A stretch of 64,000 nucleotides of DNA from Hyphococcus luteus (GTDB taxonomy: Bacteria; Pseudomonadota; Alphaproteobacteria; Caulobacterales; Parvularculaceae), in assembly GCF_002943565.1 (NCBI RefSeq), contig NZ_PJCH01000011.1, forward strand, positions 302,838-366,837, given 5' to 3'. Positions within the stretch are counted from its first letter, which is position 1, and each line of letters starts with the position of its first letter. Positions 53,080-62,452 of this stretch are shown in pieces. Below the pieces are notes generated by a model, which did not search any database, had not been told where the DNA came from, and worked only from the letters and a program-made list of their open reading frames with translations. A program made the position numbers and the translations under genes.

Positions 53080-53239
53080 ATAGGCATAGAACGCCTTGTC
53101 CTTTCAGCTATATTCATCATGATTTCACTGACGGAAAGCAATTACCGCCTAACGCGCGGATCGAAGAAAGACCACGAACCCAGGGCGGTAAGGCGTCAAC
53201 CGAACGAAACTTTGCCCTTGAAATGAAAGAATCGAAACA

Positions 53240-54670
53240 ATGAGCGCTTATCCCGAACTCTATATGATCATCGACGGCGAACGGGTTTACGCGGGAGATC
53301 GCAGAACTCACCGCGTCGTCAATCCGGCGACCGAAGAGACGCTTGGCGAGCTGCCGCTCGCCGAGCCCGCCGATCTCGACCGGGCGCTCGCCGCCGCTGA
53401 GAAGGGATTCAAAATCTGGCGCAATGCGCCCGCGCAGGAACGGGCCGCCGTGCTGCAAGGCGCGGCGCGGCTCTTAAACGAGCGCGCCGACGATCTCGCG
53501 CGCATCGCCACAATGGAGGAAGGCAAGCCCTTCCCTGAAGCGCGCATCGAAGTGATGATGAATGTCGGCCTCTTTAACTTTTATGCAGGCGAATGCCAGC
53601 GCATATATGGCCGCACATTGGTGCGCCCCGCCGGCATGCGCTCCACTGTGACGAAAGAGCCGGTGGGACCGGTCGCCGCGTTCGCGCCCTGGAACTTTCC
53701 CATCGGCAATCCGGGCCGCAAGCTTGGCGCGCCCATCGCGGCGGGCTGTTCGGTGATCCTGAAATCTGCGGAAGAAGCCCCGGCATCGGCGCTCGGCGTC
53801 CTGCAGGCGCTGCTCGACGCCGGCCTGCCGAAAGAGGTGGCGCAAGCGGTCTATGGCGTTCCCGACGAAGTCTCGCGCCACCTGCTCGCCTCGCCGATCA
53901 TCCGCAAGCTGTCTTTCACCGGCTCGACGGTCGTGGGCAAGCATCTCGCCAAACTCGCCGCCGAAGACATGAAGCGCACCACCATGGAGCTTGGCGGCCA
54001 TGGCCCTGTGCTGGTTTTCAAAGACAGCGATCTCGACAAAGTGCTTGATACGGTCGTGCCGCAGAAATTTCGCAATGCAGGCCAGGTCTGCGTCTCGCCA
54101 ACGCGTTTCATGATCGAAGAAGACGTCTATGACGATTTCGTCTCCGGTTTCACCGAACGCGCGAAGGCGCTGAAAATCGGCAACGGCCTCGATGACGGCG
54201 TGCAGATGGGGCCCATGGCCAACCCCCGCCGGCCCGATGCCATGGAAAAGTTGATCGGCGACGCGAAAGACAAGGGCGCCAAACTCCATTGCGGCGGCGA
54301 ACGCATCGGCAATCAGGGCTTTTACTATGCACCGACCGTGCTGTCCGACGTGCCGCAGGAGGCGGAGATTATGAACACCGAACCTTTCGGGCCGGTGGCG
54401 TTGTGCAATTCCTTCCGCAGCGACGACGACGCCATTACCGAAGCCAACCGCCTGCCTTACGGCCTCGCCGCCTATGCCTGGACGCAGGATGCGACGCGCC
54501 AGAAACGGCTCGCCCGCGAGATCGAAACCGGCATGCTCGGCATCAACACGGCGATGATCGGCGGCGCCGACTCGCCCTTTGGCGGCGTCAAATGGTCCGG
54601 CCACGGGTCTGAAGACGGCCCCGAGGGCGTCGAAGCCTGTCTCGTCACTAAAGCCGTACACGAAGGATAG
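53240..54670 (+). CDS. NAD(P)-dependent aldehyde dehydrogenase (candidate aromatic aldehyde dehydrogenase)
   Basis: A 476-residue ALDH of the succinate-semialdehyde/vanillin dehydrogenase group. The catalytic residues are N152 (PWNFPIGNPG), E250 (MELGGHGPVL) and C284 (GQVCVSP). It precedes ligW by 5 bases. The pair would oxidise a formyl aromatic acid (5-formylvanillate or 5-formylferulate) and decarboxylate the product, or it may act on vanillin itself. Substrate not proven by sequence. Confidence 0.87.
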   Translation: MSAYPELYMIIDGERVYAGDRRTHRVVNPATEETLGELPLAEPADLDRALAAAEKGFKIWRNAPAQERAAVLQGAARLLNERADDLARIATMEEGKPFPEARIEVMMNVGLFNFYAGECQRIYGRTLVRPAGMRSTVTKEPVGPVAAFAPWNFPIGNPGRKLGAPIAAGCSVILKSAEEAPASALGVLQALLDAGLPKEVAQAVYGVPDEVSRHLLASPIIRKLSFTGSTVVGKHLAKLAAEDMKRTTMELGGHGPVLVFKDSDLDKVLDTVVPQKFRNAGQVCVSPTRFMIEEDVYDDFVSGFTERAKALKIGNGLDDGVQMGPMANPRRPDAMEKLIGDAKDKGAKLHCGGERIGNQGFYYAPTVLSDVPQEAEIMNTEPFGPVALCNSFRSDDDAITEANRLPYGLAAYAWTQDATRQKRLAREIETGMLGINTAMIGGADSPFGGVKWSGHGSEDGPEGVEACLVTKAVHEG

Positions 54671-54675
54671 CGGAC

Positions 54676-55734
54676 ATGACGCATGAACTCAAAACCGGCG
54701 GCGATCGCGGTTACTTACGCATCGCCACAGAGGAGGCTTTCGCCACGCAGGAGCAGGTAGACGCCTATCTGCGCATGGTGCGGGACGGGACAGCGGATAA
54801 AGGCATGGTCTCGCTCTGGGGCTTTTATGCGACCTCGCCGTCGGAGCGGGCGACCCAGATCATGGACTGCCTGCTGGACCTCGACGACAAGCGTCTCGCC
54901 GACATGGACAAAACAGGCATCGATATCGCGATCCTGTCGCTGACCTCGCCGGGCGTGCAGCCCTTGCCGGCGGAAGAAGCCAAAGGCATTGTCTCACGCG
55001 CCAATGACTATCTTGCCGAAGCCGTGGCGCGCCATCCGACGCGTTACGCTGGCATGACCAGCATCGCCCCGCAGGATCCGGAGTGGAGCGCGAAGGAAAT
55101 CCATCGCGGCGCTGAGCTCGGCTTTAAAGGCGTCATGGTCAACAGCCATACGCAAGGGCGCTATCTCGATGAACCGGAATTCGATCCGATCTTTCGGGCT
55201 CTCGCCGAAACCGGCCAGCCGCTCTACATCCATCCGCAGACGCCGCCGGATTCGATGATCGATCCCATGCTCGAGGCCGGTCTTGACGGGGCGGTGTTCG
55301 GCTTCGGCGTCGAAACCGGCCTGCATCTTCTGCGCCTCATCACCATCGGCATTTTCGACCGCTATCCGGATTTGCAGATTATTGTCGGCCATATGGGCGA
55401 AGCGCTGCCTTACTGGCTCTACCGGCTCGACTATATGCATCAAGCCGGCGTGCGCTCTAAGCGCTATGAACGCATGAAACCGCTGAAAAAGACGATTGCG
55501 GACTATATGCGCTCGAATGTCTATGTGACGACCAGCGGCATGGCCTGGGAGCCGGCGATCAAGTTCTGCCAGAACGTCGTCGGCGAAGACCGGGTCATGT
55601 ATGCGATGGACTATCCTTATGAATATGTCGCTGACGAAGTCAGGACTCATGACCTCCTCGACATCTCGCCGGCGGCCAAAAAGAAACTGATGCAGACCAA
55701 CGCCGAGCGGGTCTTTAATCTCACGAAAAAATAA
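54676..55734 (+). CDS. ligW: 5-Carboxyvanillate decarboxylase
   Basis: A 352-residue Mn-dependent amidohydrolase-fold decarboxylase, removing the 5-carboxyl of 5-carboxyvanillate to give vanillate. It agrees closely with SYK-6 LigW from the first residues (LKTGGDRGYLRIATEEAFAT) to the C-terminus. Metal ligands E19, H186 and D312 are present (E19, H188 and D314 in SYK-6 by my memory, shifted by two after a short deletion). In SYK-6 it serves the 5,5'-dehydrodivanillate pathway, whose earlier genes (ligXYZ) are not in this window. Confidence 0.93.
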   Translation: MTHELKTGGDRGYLRIATEEAFATQEQVDAYLRMVRDGTADKGMVSLWGFYATSPSERATQIMDCLLDLDDKRLADMDKTGIDIAILSLTSPGVQPLPAEEAKGIVSRANDYLAEAVARHPTRYAGMTSIAPQDPEWSAKEIHRGAELGFKGVMVNSHTQGRYLDEPEFDPIFRALAETGQPLYIHPQTPPDSMIDPMLEAGLDGAVFGFGVETGLHLLRLITIGIFDRYPDLQIIVGHMGEALPYWLYRLDYMHQAGVRSKRYERMKPLKKTIADYMRSNVYVTTSGMAWEPAIKFCQNVVGEDRVMYAMDYPYEYVADEVRTHDLLDISPAAKKKLMQTNAERVFNLTKK

Positions 55735-55748
55735 CAGGGCGGGGACAG

Positions 55749-57395
55749 ATGAGGGCAACGGAAAACGAAGCGCCGGCGAGCGCTCCGGGCGGGGTCAAGC
55801 TTGGCGGACCCATGGCCTGGTACGGGCTGTTTCTCGTCACCATGACGGTCGCCATGTCGCTTCTCGACCGCCAGATCCTCGCCATCCTGGCCCCGCGCAT
55901 CAAAGCCGACCTCAATATCGGCGACGCCGAGATGGGCGTTCTTTACGGTGCGGTCTTCGGCTTATTTTATTCGGTCTTCTCCCTGCCGCTGGGCCGTCTC
56001 GCAGACGGCTGGGTCAGGACAAGACTCCTCAGCCTCTCGATCTTCGGCTGGTCGATCATGACGGGCCTTGCGGGCTTTGCAAACAGTTTCGGCATGCTCG
56101 CCCTCTCGCGTCTTGGGGTCGGCATTGGCGAGGCGAGCTCGCAGCCCGCTGGCATGTCGCTTCTCTCAGACTATTTTCCGAAGAAACAGCGCGGCATGGT
56201 GACCTCCGCCATGGCGGTCGCTGTGGCGCTGGGGCTTGGCGGCGCCATCGGCCTTGGCGCCCTTATCGCTGACTGGTGGGAGAACGCCTTCGCCGATGGC
56301 GGCGCGCCGCTCGGCCTAAAGGGCTGGCAGGCCGCGTTTGTGATCGCCGCGTCGCCGGGTTTCCTCCTGAGCTTTCTCTTGCTGAAACTGCCCGAACCGC
56401 TCCGCGGCGCCGGAGACGGCGTTTTTTCAAAACCGGACCCGGCGCCCTTCCGCGCCAGTCTCGACACGCTCGTCGGCATCCTGCCCGGCTTCGCCTGGGT
56501 TGAATTCGCCCGCCGCAAGGCGCCGGTGAAAATCTGGATCGTCAACATTATCGCCGCCGTCGTCATCGCCTCGCTCGCCGTCTTCCTCGCCCACTGGACC
56601 GACAGCCTGCGTCCGGACAATCCGATTGCACTAAGGATCGGCGCGCTCGAACTCACCGGCAACGCCCTGCAATGGACCATCAGCGGCGCCGGCGCCTATA
56701 TCGTGATCTGCTGGATGCAGTCGCTGGCGCTGCGAGACCGTCCCGCCTTCTCGATTATCGTGAAACAGCCCGCCATCGCCATGATCATTGCCGTCGCGGC
56801 GCTTCAATCTGTAATCAATTACGGCGTCATGTCCTGGTCGGCGGTTTATGCGATCCAGAATTTCGAAGGCGCGCAGACGACCATCGCCGTGCAGTTCAGC
56901 ATCCTGATCACCGTGCTCGGCATCACCGGTCCGCTGATCGCCGGGCTCGCCTCCGACTGGATGAACCAGCGCTTCAAGGGCGGGCGGATTTATCTCGCCC
57001 TCTTCGCCCTTGGCGTCTCGCCGTTTCTCGCCTTCGCGGTGTTCAAGGCGCCGACGCTTGGCGGCTTCTTCTCTTGGTTCGTCGTCTATTCGCTGGTGCT
57101 GACCATGTGGATCCCACCGATCTACGCCTCGATGCTCGATCTCGTCCTGCCGCGCATGCGCGGCATGATCATGAGCTATTACATCCTGATGATGACCATC
57201 ACCGGCATGGGGCTCGGCCCTTACGCGGTCGGCATGATCAGCGATGTCAATGAAGGCAATCTCGGCGACGCGATCCTCAATGTCTATTGGGTCGCGCCGG
57301 CGATTATCACGCTCCTCGTCGCGCTTGTCTGGCGGTTGCCGAAAGACGAAGCGATGTTGGCGGAACGGGCGCGCGAAGCCGGCGAGCCGGTTTAA
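55749..57395 (+). CDS. MFS transporter (spinster-like, extended)
   Basis: A 548-residue MFS protein, longer than usual because of an enlarged central loop with extra hydrophobic helices (about residues 250-310) between the two six-TM halves. Signatures include SLLDRQILAILAPRIKADL in TM1, LADGWVRTRLL in loop 2-3 and GIGEASSQPAGMSLLSDYFP. It follows ligW by 14 bases; the ALDH-LigW-MFS unit is likely one operon, the transporter importing a carboxylated aromatic. Confidence 0.85.
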   Translation: MRATENEAPASAPGGVKLGGPMAWYGLFLVTMTVAMSLLDRQILAILAPRIKADLNIGDAEMGVLYGAVFGLFYSVFSLPLGRLADGWVRTRLLSLSIFGWSIMTGLAGFANSFGMLALSRLGVGIGEASSQPAGMSLLSDYFPKKQRGMVTSAMAVAVALGLGGAIGLGALIADWWENAFADGGAPLGLKGWQAAFVIAASPGFLLSFLLLKLPEPLRGAGDGVFSKPDPAPFRASLDTLVGILPGFAWVEFARRKAPVKIWIVNIIAAVVIASLAVFLAHWTDSLRPDNPIALRIGALELTGNALQWTISGAGAYIVICWMQSLALRDRPAFSIIVKQPAIAMIIAVAALQSVINYGVMSWSAVYAIQNFEGAQTTIAVQFSILITVLGITGPLIAGLASDWMNQRFKGGRIYLALFALGVSPFLAFAVFKAPTLGGFFSWFVVYSLVLTMWIPPIYASMLDLVLPRMRGMIMSYYILMMTITGMGLGPYAVGMISDVNEGNLGDAILNVYWVAPAIITLLVALVWRLPKDEAMLAERAREAGEPV

Positions 57396-57862
57396 GTGAC
57401 GCGCCACACCCAGAGTTTAATGGCGTTTGCGTAGCGCGCGCCGGCGCAGACAAAGACCGACTTGTTCAACCAGTCATATTTGCCGATGGGCGCAATGAAT
57501 TCCGGGATCGTGCGGAAATAATAGTCCGCCGGATCGACCTCCTCGCCGGCGATGAGACGCTGCATCACCTCTGCGGGCCCATGACGAACCCCGCGATTGC
57601 GGATCTGGATGACGACGCCGTCATCGGTTTTCAAAGCGTAAATCGCATCGGCGACGGTAACGCCGTCATGGCGCGTCACCTGCCAGTCGGCGGCGTTGCC
57701 GAGTAATTCGCCCTGTATCTTCGGCCCCTTCACCGGGCCGGAAAAGATCGGAATGATGCGGCGTGTTCCGTCGGCCGTTTCTCCGATGGGAATGGGATCG
57801 CCGAGGGCCCCGCCAGCTTCATAAACGAATTCGAGTCCCGGCTTGATCATGGCGCCGCTCAA
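57392..57862 (-). CDS. DUF3237 protein, possible stilbene-forming decarboxylase
   Basis: A 156-residue beta-barrel-type DUF3237 (UPF0311) protein, with [23 protein letters not shown] and [16 protein letters not shown] typical of the family. It overlaps the lignostilbene dioxygenase gene by 4 bases and so is translated with it. As I recall, the phenylcoumaran decarboxylases PhcF/PhcG of SYK-6, which make the stilbene that LSDs cleave, belong to this family; I am not certain of this. It converges with the MFS gene (4-base overlap). Confidence 0.75.
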   Translation of the reverse strand: MSGAMIKPGLEFVYEAGGALGDPIPIGETADGTRRIIPIFSGPVKGPKIQGELLGNAADWQVTRHDGVTVADAIYALKTDDGVVIQIRNRGVRHGPAEVMQRLIAGEEVDPADYYFRTIPEFIAPIGKYDWLNKSVFVCAGARYANAIKLWVWRVT

Positions 57863-59328
57863 GCCGACAGGCCGATGTCTTCGGCGTTCGCCCAGTTGCC
57901 ATGAAGGCCGAAACGCAGGCGGACCGGAATTTTCGCCGTCGCAATCGGCCCTTTTTCGATCTCAAGCGCATCGAACACCAGAAGATCGCTGCGGTGCTCT
58001 GCAAGACGGTTGCAGACCATGACGATCCAGCCGTCGCCTTCTGCGGCGTCCTTTGAGCGCGGAATGAAACATGGCTCCTGCAGCGTCGATACGGGCCCGC
58101 ACCACCATTTCTGTTCTTCGCCGGTTTCATGATCGACCTTGCCGAGCGTATTCATCAGAAAGCCGCCGGCGCTGCCGCCCTGAAGTTCGCAGGGTTGCTC
58201 CATATCCACGACCAGCATCCAGCCATGGCGGTACTTCTGCCCGGCGAAGCGGTCGTCAATACGCGGGAATTCGCCAAACATATCCGTAAGGCGCGTCTGG
58301 CTCTCAAACGCGTCGGAATTGGACGCCATGTTCACCGTCCAGCGCGTCAGATAGCTGCAGGCCTCCTGCGGATTGAACGGCGCGCCATGCACGTCCGGGA
58401 AGAAGGGGAACATATTGTTCTTCGCCTGCGGCGTGTCGAAATGAATGCGGTCGCCTTCCTGATAGGCGTTCATCACATGGCTGGCGAAGCAGGTGTCGGT
58501 CTTGAACCAGCGGATGTCGTCTTTGGTCGCATCCTTGCGGCGCGGCAAAACGCCGAAATAGACCGGCATCGTGGTATCGAACCCGAAATGCGGCAGGCCT
58601 TTTTCGAGCCGCTCCCAGTTCGAGGTCGACGGCACGACGTGAAACAGCGCGTAATCTTCCGTAATCGCGAAATCGTGCATCATCGCGTAATAGGGATTCT
58701 CGAACCAGATTTCATAGAGCAGCTCCCCTTCGGGACTGATCTCGTAATAGGTCATGTCGAGGGTCAAAATTCCCTTCGACGCATAGCCGAAGGCGCACAT
58801 ATTCCCGGTTTTCGGATCGACTTTCGGGTGAGCCGTAAAGGTCTCGCCCGTCATCTTGCCGCCGAATTTCGTATAGCCTTGCGTCTGCAGCGTCACCGGA
58901 TCCATGACGAGAGCCGGCGAATCCTCCTTCAGTGCATAGAGCTTGCCGCCATAGACAAAAGCGTTGGTGTTGGCGGTGCCGCGAATCTGTCCTTTTACGG
59001 ACGGATCGTCCGTTAACGGGTTGCGATAGGCGCCGAAAAGCGCCCGCCCCGCTTCATGTTCAAGCTTCCATTTATCGGTCTGGGCCCAGCGTTGGCGAAA
59101 GCTGACCTTTCCATCAGCGAAGCGAAACTGCGTGATCATACCGTCGCCGTTAAAGGCGATGTCGTCGCCCAGAAGCGGCGGAAATTGCGGATCCGGCTGG
59201 ACTCTGTAGAAAGCGCCATTCATTTCCTTCGGGATATCGCCGTCGATATCGAGATCGGCAATATCGCCTTCAATGCGGGACGGGGTGTTGAATCCCGTAA
59301 AACTCGGCGTATCAGGAAAATGGGTCAT
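57859..59328 (-). CDS. Lignostilbene-alpha,beta-dioxygenase (carotenoid oxygenase family)
   Basis: A 489-residue non-heme iron dioxygenase splitting the central C=C of 4-hydroxystilbenes into two aromatic aldehydes (lignostilbene to two vanillin). The four iron-binding His are H167, H218, H284 and H476. The residues that in LsdA bind the substrate 4-hydroxyl, F59, Y101 and K134, sit at exactly the same numbers here, strong evidence for a lignostilbene rather than carotenoid substrate. It heads an operon with the DUF3237 gene and is divergent from a MarR regulator. A remnant of a second copy lies at 47505-47717. Confidence 0.93.
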   Translation of the reverse strand: MTHFPDTPSFTGFNTPSRIEGDIADLDIDGDIPKEMNGAFYRVQPDPQFPPLLGDDIAFNGDGMITQFRFADGKVSFRQRWAQTDKWKLEHEAGRALFGAYRNPLTDDPSVKGQIRGTANTNAFVYGGKLYALKEDSPALVMDPVTLQTQGYTKFGGKMTGETFTAHPKVDPKTGNMCAFGYASKGILTLDMTYYEISPEGELLYEIWFENPYYAMMHDFAITEDYALFHVVPSTSNWERLEKGLPHFGFDTTMPVYFGVLPRRKDATKDDIRWFKTDTCFASHVMNAYQEGDRIHFDTPQAKNNMFPFFPDVHGAPFNPQEACSYLTRWTVNMASNSDAFESQTRLTDMFGEFPRIDDRFAGQKYRHGWMLVVDMEQPCELQGGSAGGFLMNTLGKVDHETGEEQKWWCGPVSTLQEPCFIPRSKDAAEGDGWIVMVCNRLAEHRSDLLVFDALEIEKGPIATAKIPVRLRFGLHGNWANAEDIGLSA

Positions 59329-59388
59329 GGCTTTCTCCTCTCAGAGAAGTGTATATTGTAGGCCCTCAGGGAGCCAAGGGACCGGGGC

Positions 59389-59877
59389 GTGACAAAACGC
59401 AATCAAAATACAAAAAAAGCGCAGTCGGGATTTGATCCGCATCAAACCGATGACCTGGACGATCTTGGGGAGATTGACGATATTGTCGGATTTCACATCC
59501 GCCTCGCCTATACGGCGGTCTATCGTCACTTCATGGACACCTTCGCCGATCTGGACATGACCCAAAAGCAGGTCTCTGTCCTGTGGCTGGTGGACGATCA
59601 TCCCGGGATCGCGCAGACCGACCTCGCCAAGCGGCTGAGGATGGACCGGGCGACGGTGATGGCGATCATCAACCGGCTCGAAGGCCGCCGGCTGCTGCGC
59701 CGGGGCCAGTCGGCCAGCGACGGGCGCAAGCAGACGCTTAAGCTGACGCCGACCGGAGTGAAAATTCTCGCAGAGGCGAAAAAAGCCATTCACGAACACG
59801 AGTCATGGCTGAAAGGCCGTTTCACCAAACAGGAAGTGAAAACCCTGATCGAGTTTTTAAGACGCATTCACGATTAG
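59389..59877 (+). CDS. MarR-family regulator, divergent from the lignostilbene dioxygenase
   Basis: A 162-residue regulator starting with GTG. A winged HTH is visible (GIAQTDLAKRLRMDRATVMAIINRLEGRRLLRR, then SASDGRKQTLKLTPTG), with helices for dimerisation on both sides. The 60-base intergenic region holds the likely operator. By analogy it would be a repressor released by a phenolic or CoA-ester ligand. Confidence 0.9.
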   Translation: MTKRNQNTKKAQSGFDPHQTDDLDDLGEIDDIVGFHIRLAYTAVYRHFMDTFADLDMTQKQVSVLWLVDDHPGIAQTDLAKRLRMDRATVMAIINRLEGRRLLRRGQSASDGRKQTLKLTPTGVKILAEAKKAIHEHESWLKGRFTKQEVKTLIEFLRRIHD

Positions 59878-59892
59878 GAGTGAGTGCGCAGC

Positions 59893-60522
59893 CTAGGTCT
59901 TGTCTGGAACGATCGCCAGCGCGCCCCGCACCGCATCCCTTGCTTCGATGCGGTCGAACCAGGCTTTGACGTTCGGATAGTCGTCAAGATCGACCCCCTG
60001 CCAATCATGCCGACGCGCCCACGGAAACGCCGCCATATCGGCTATGGAGTAATCGCCGGCGAGAAAGTCGCGGTCGGCGAGGCGCTTGTCCATGACGCCG
60101 TAAAGCCGGTTCGTTTCTTTCGAAAAGCGCTCTACGGCGTAGGGAATTTTATCCTTCATGTAATGGATGAAATGATGCGCCTGACCGGCCATGGGGCCAA
60201 ACCCGGATGTCTGCCAGAAAAGCCACTGATCGGTCTCAACCCGGCTTTTCTCATCCTGAGGATAGAACTTGCCCACCTTGCGGCCGAGATATTGAAGAAT
60301 GGCGCCGAACTCGAAGATGGAAAGCGGCTCCCCGCACGGCGCACCGTGATCGACAATGGCGGGCATCTTGTTGTTCGGAGAAATTTTCAAAAAATCCTCC
60401 TTGAACTGATCGCCCTCGAAGATGTTCACCCATTTGAGCTCGTAATCGAAACCGCACTCCTCGAGCATGATCAGGATTTTGTAGCCGTTCCCAGTCGGCC
60501 ACATATAAAGATCGATAGACAT
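59893..60522 (-). CDS. Nu-class-like glutathione S-transferase
   Basis: A 209-residue GST of the YfcG/YghU type. Thr10 and Asn12 in WPTGNGYK are the residues that contact glutathione sulfur in that class, and NNKMPAIVDH has the cis-Pro. The usual Glu-Ser pair appears as Glu-Phe (SIFEFGAILQYL), an odd change in the glutathione site. A Novosphingobium Nu-class GST releases glutathione from the adduct left by beta-etherases (the LigG function), so it may complete the beta-O-4 route. It lies 20 bases after the AAHS transporter. Confidence 0.8.
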   Translation of the reverse strand: MSIDLYMWPTGNGYKILIMLEECGFDYELKWVNIFEGDQFKEDFLKISPNNKMPAIVDHGAPCGEPLSIFEFGAILQYLGRKVGKFYPQDEKSRVETDQWLFWQTSGFGPMAGQAHHFIHYMKDKIPYAVERFSKETNRLYGVMDKRLADRDFLAGDYSIADMAAFPWARRHDWQGVDLDDYPNVKAWFDRIEARDAVRGALAIVPDKT

Positions 60523-60542
60523 CGCCGGACTCGCGATTCGGT

Positions 60543-61874
60543 TTACAATGTCGTCGATTTTTCGGCGACGATTTCAGGCTTTTTACTTGGCAGTAAAAAC
60601 AATGCCGCCGCCGCAAAGATCGATCCCATCGCCATGAAGACCGCAACAAGTTCGAGACTGAAACCGCTCTCGAACAAAAAGCCTGCGATGATAGGCCCAA
60701 GCGCGGCGCCGCCGCGCCCGACCCCGATGACGAAACCGGTGCCGCCCGCGCGCACCTCGGTCGGAAAGGCGAGCGCGAAGATCGCGTAAAGCCCGACAAT
60801 GGCGGCGTTGGTAAAGAAGCCCGCAACACAGGCGATGAGCGACAATTGCGCCAAGTCGGCGCTGGCCTGGCCAAACAGCGTCACCAGGGCGCCGCCAAAA
60901 AGCATGGCGCCGATGACGAGCCCTTTCATGCCGAAACGCAATGTCAAAAGCCCCAGCACGATCGCGCCGGTCGCGCCGCCCACATTCGCCCAGACCAGCA
61001 CGCTGCCGGCGAGCGACGGCGCAAACCCCATGTCCACGACGATCTTCGGGATCCATTTCAGATAGAAATAGAACGTCATGATATGCGCGAAATAGGCAAA
61101 GGTCAGCAAGGCCGTGGTGCGAATGAGCTCCGGCCCGAAGAGACGTCCGACGCCGATCTTTTTCGACGCTTCCGTGATCACCGGCAATGCGGAAACCGTT
61201 TCGTGCCCCATGCGCTTCAACGTGGCGTTGATTTTCTCCAGAGCGCCGGCCGGACGCTTCTGCGCCAGGAACTCGATCGATTCAGGCAGCAGGAACCAGA
61301 TGAACGGGATGAAGAAGAAGGTCGTGCCTGCGCCGAAAATGAAAACCGCCCGCCAGTCGAAATAGGCGAGCAGCACGGACGCGATGGTGCCGCCGATAAT
61401 GGCGCCGATGGGATAGCCCGCCGCCATGATCGTCACGGAAAGACCTTTGCGCTTGGCGTTCGAATATTCCGCCACCATGGCATTGGTCGCGGCGAGGACG
61501 CCGCCGATCCCGAGGCCGGTTGCAAAGCGGTAAGCTGAAAGTATGGCGATGCCGTTCGCCGTAGACGCCAGCGCCATGCCCACGCCCATTACGCCCAGAC
61601 AAGCCAGAATCGTGGGACGGCGCCCGACAACGTCCGCAACGCCCCCCAGGAACACCGACCCGACGGCCATGCCGATAAGCTCCATAGAAAGCACGATGCC
61701 CAGCGCCCCGCGCTGAACGCCCCACTCCTCAGCAATGCCCGGCGCGGCGAAACTGATGGAAAGAACGTCGAAACCGTCAAGCGCATTCAGGAGAACGCAC
61801 ATGCCGACGGCGACGATCTGAAATACGCCCATGGGCGATTGTGCGAGAATCTCGCGAGGGTCTTTGGAGCTCAT
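60543..61874 (-). CDS. MFS transporter, aromatic acid:H+ symporter (AAHS)-like
   Basis: A 443-residue 12-TM carrier. The TM1 motif LLNALDGFDVLSISFAAPGI with Asp residues, FLGGVADVVGRRPTI in loop 2-3 and a matching R-rich motif in the second half are typical of AAHS transporters such as PcaK or VanK. It follows the MarR gene by 30 bases in a ferulate-type operon and is the likely hydroxycinnamate or vanillate importer. Confidence 0.87.
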   Translation of the reverse strand: MSSKDPREILAQSPMGVFQIVAVGMCVLLNALDGFDVLSISFAAPGIAEEWGVQRGALGIVLSMELIGMAVGSVFLGGVADVVGRRPTILACLGVMGVGMALASTANGIAILSAYRFATGLGIGGVLAATNAMVAEYSNAKRKGLSVTIMAAGYPIGAIIGGTIASVLLAYFDWRAVFIFGAGTTFFFIPFIWFLLPESIEFLAQKRPAGALEKINATLKRMGHETVSALPVITEASKKIGVGRLFGPELIRTTALLTFAYFAHIMTFYFYLKWIPKIVVDMGFAPSLAGSVLVWANVGGATGAIVLGLLTLRFGMKGLVIGAMLFGGALVTLFGQASADLAQLSLIACVAGFFTNAAIVGLYAIFALAFPTEVRAGGTGFVIGVGRGGAALGPIIAGFLFESGFSLELVAVFMAMGSIFAAAALFLLPSKKPEIVAEKSTTL

Positions 61875-61904
61875 ATTGATTTCATCCCTAAGAGGCTTAA
61901 CCCG

Positions 61905-62381
61905 TTATATCTTTTTCAACACACGCAGCAATGTTTCCTTCTCGCTGCGGGTCAGCCTCTGAAGGGCGCGGCGCTCATGGACTTCGATTCTCGCCTTGCA
62001 ATTGCGCAGGAGCGCCTCGCCGGCTTTCGTCAGGCGGACAATGACGGCCCGGCGGTCGGATTCGTCCGTGGTGCGCCGCAATAAGCGCATGCCCTCAAGC
62101 TCGGCCACCAAGGGCGCCATATTGGCCCGGGCGACGCCCAACGCCCTGCCGATCTCCCCCTGGCGGACGCCCGGATTTTCTTCGACGACGGAAAGAATAG
62201 AGACATGCACCGCCCGCAAGCCGGTGTCAGCCATGGAGGCGGCGAAATCCGACATGAAAGAATTGGACGCCTGGCGCAGCCGGTACCCGACCAGCCCGTC
62301 AAGGAAATCGGTGCTGACGCCCGGCGAGACATCCTCGCTCGTGCGCAGCGCCGTCCCTTTGTCCACCGTCATCACCGACAT
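61905..62381 (-). CDS. MarR-family regulator of the ferulate block
   Basis: A 158-residue MarR protein with a winged HTH (GVRQGEIGRALGVARANMAPLVAELEGMRLLRRTTDESDRR) and flanking dimer helices. It sits within an operon of hydratase/lyase, hydrolase, MarR, transporter and GST. Feruloyl-CoA-responsive MarR repressors (FerC/FerR) are common in such clusters, so this is a plausible autoregulated member. Confidence 0.88.
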   Translation of the reverse strand: MSVMTVDKGTALRTSEDVSPGVSTDFLDGLVGYRLRQASNSFMSDFAASMADTGLRAVHVSILSVVEENPGVRQGEIGRALGVARANMAPLVAELEGMRLLRRTTDESDRRAVIVRLTKAGEALLRNCKARIEVHERRALQRLTRSEKETLLRVLKKI

Positions 62382-62452
62382 CGTGCCTCCCCCGGCTTTT
62401 CAGGACCGTCAGCGCGCCCCGCCTGCTTCGCCTAGCCCGCCCAAACGTAAAT

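Noticed and set aside
53474..54661. 395-codon frame opposite the aldehyde dehydrogenase
   Set aside because: Shadow; ALDH catalytic residues are intact on the plus strand.
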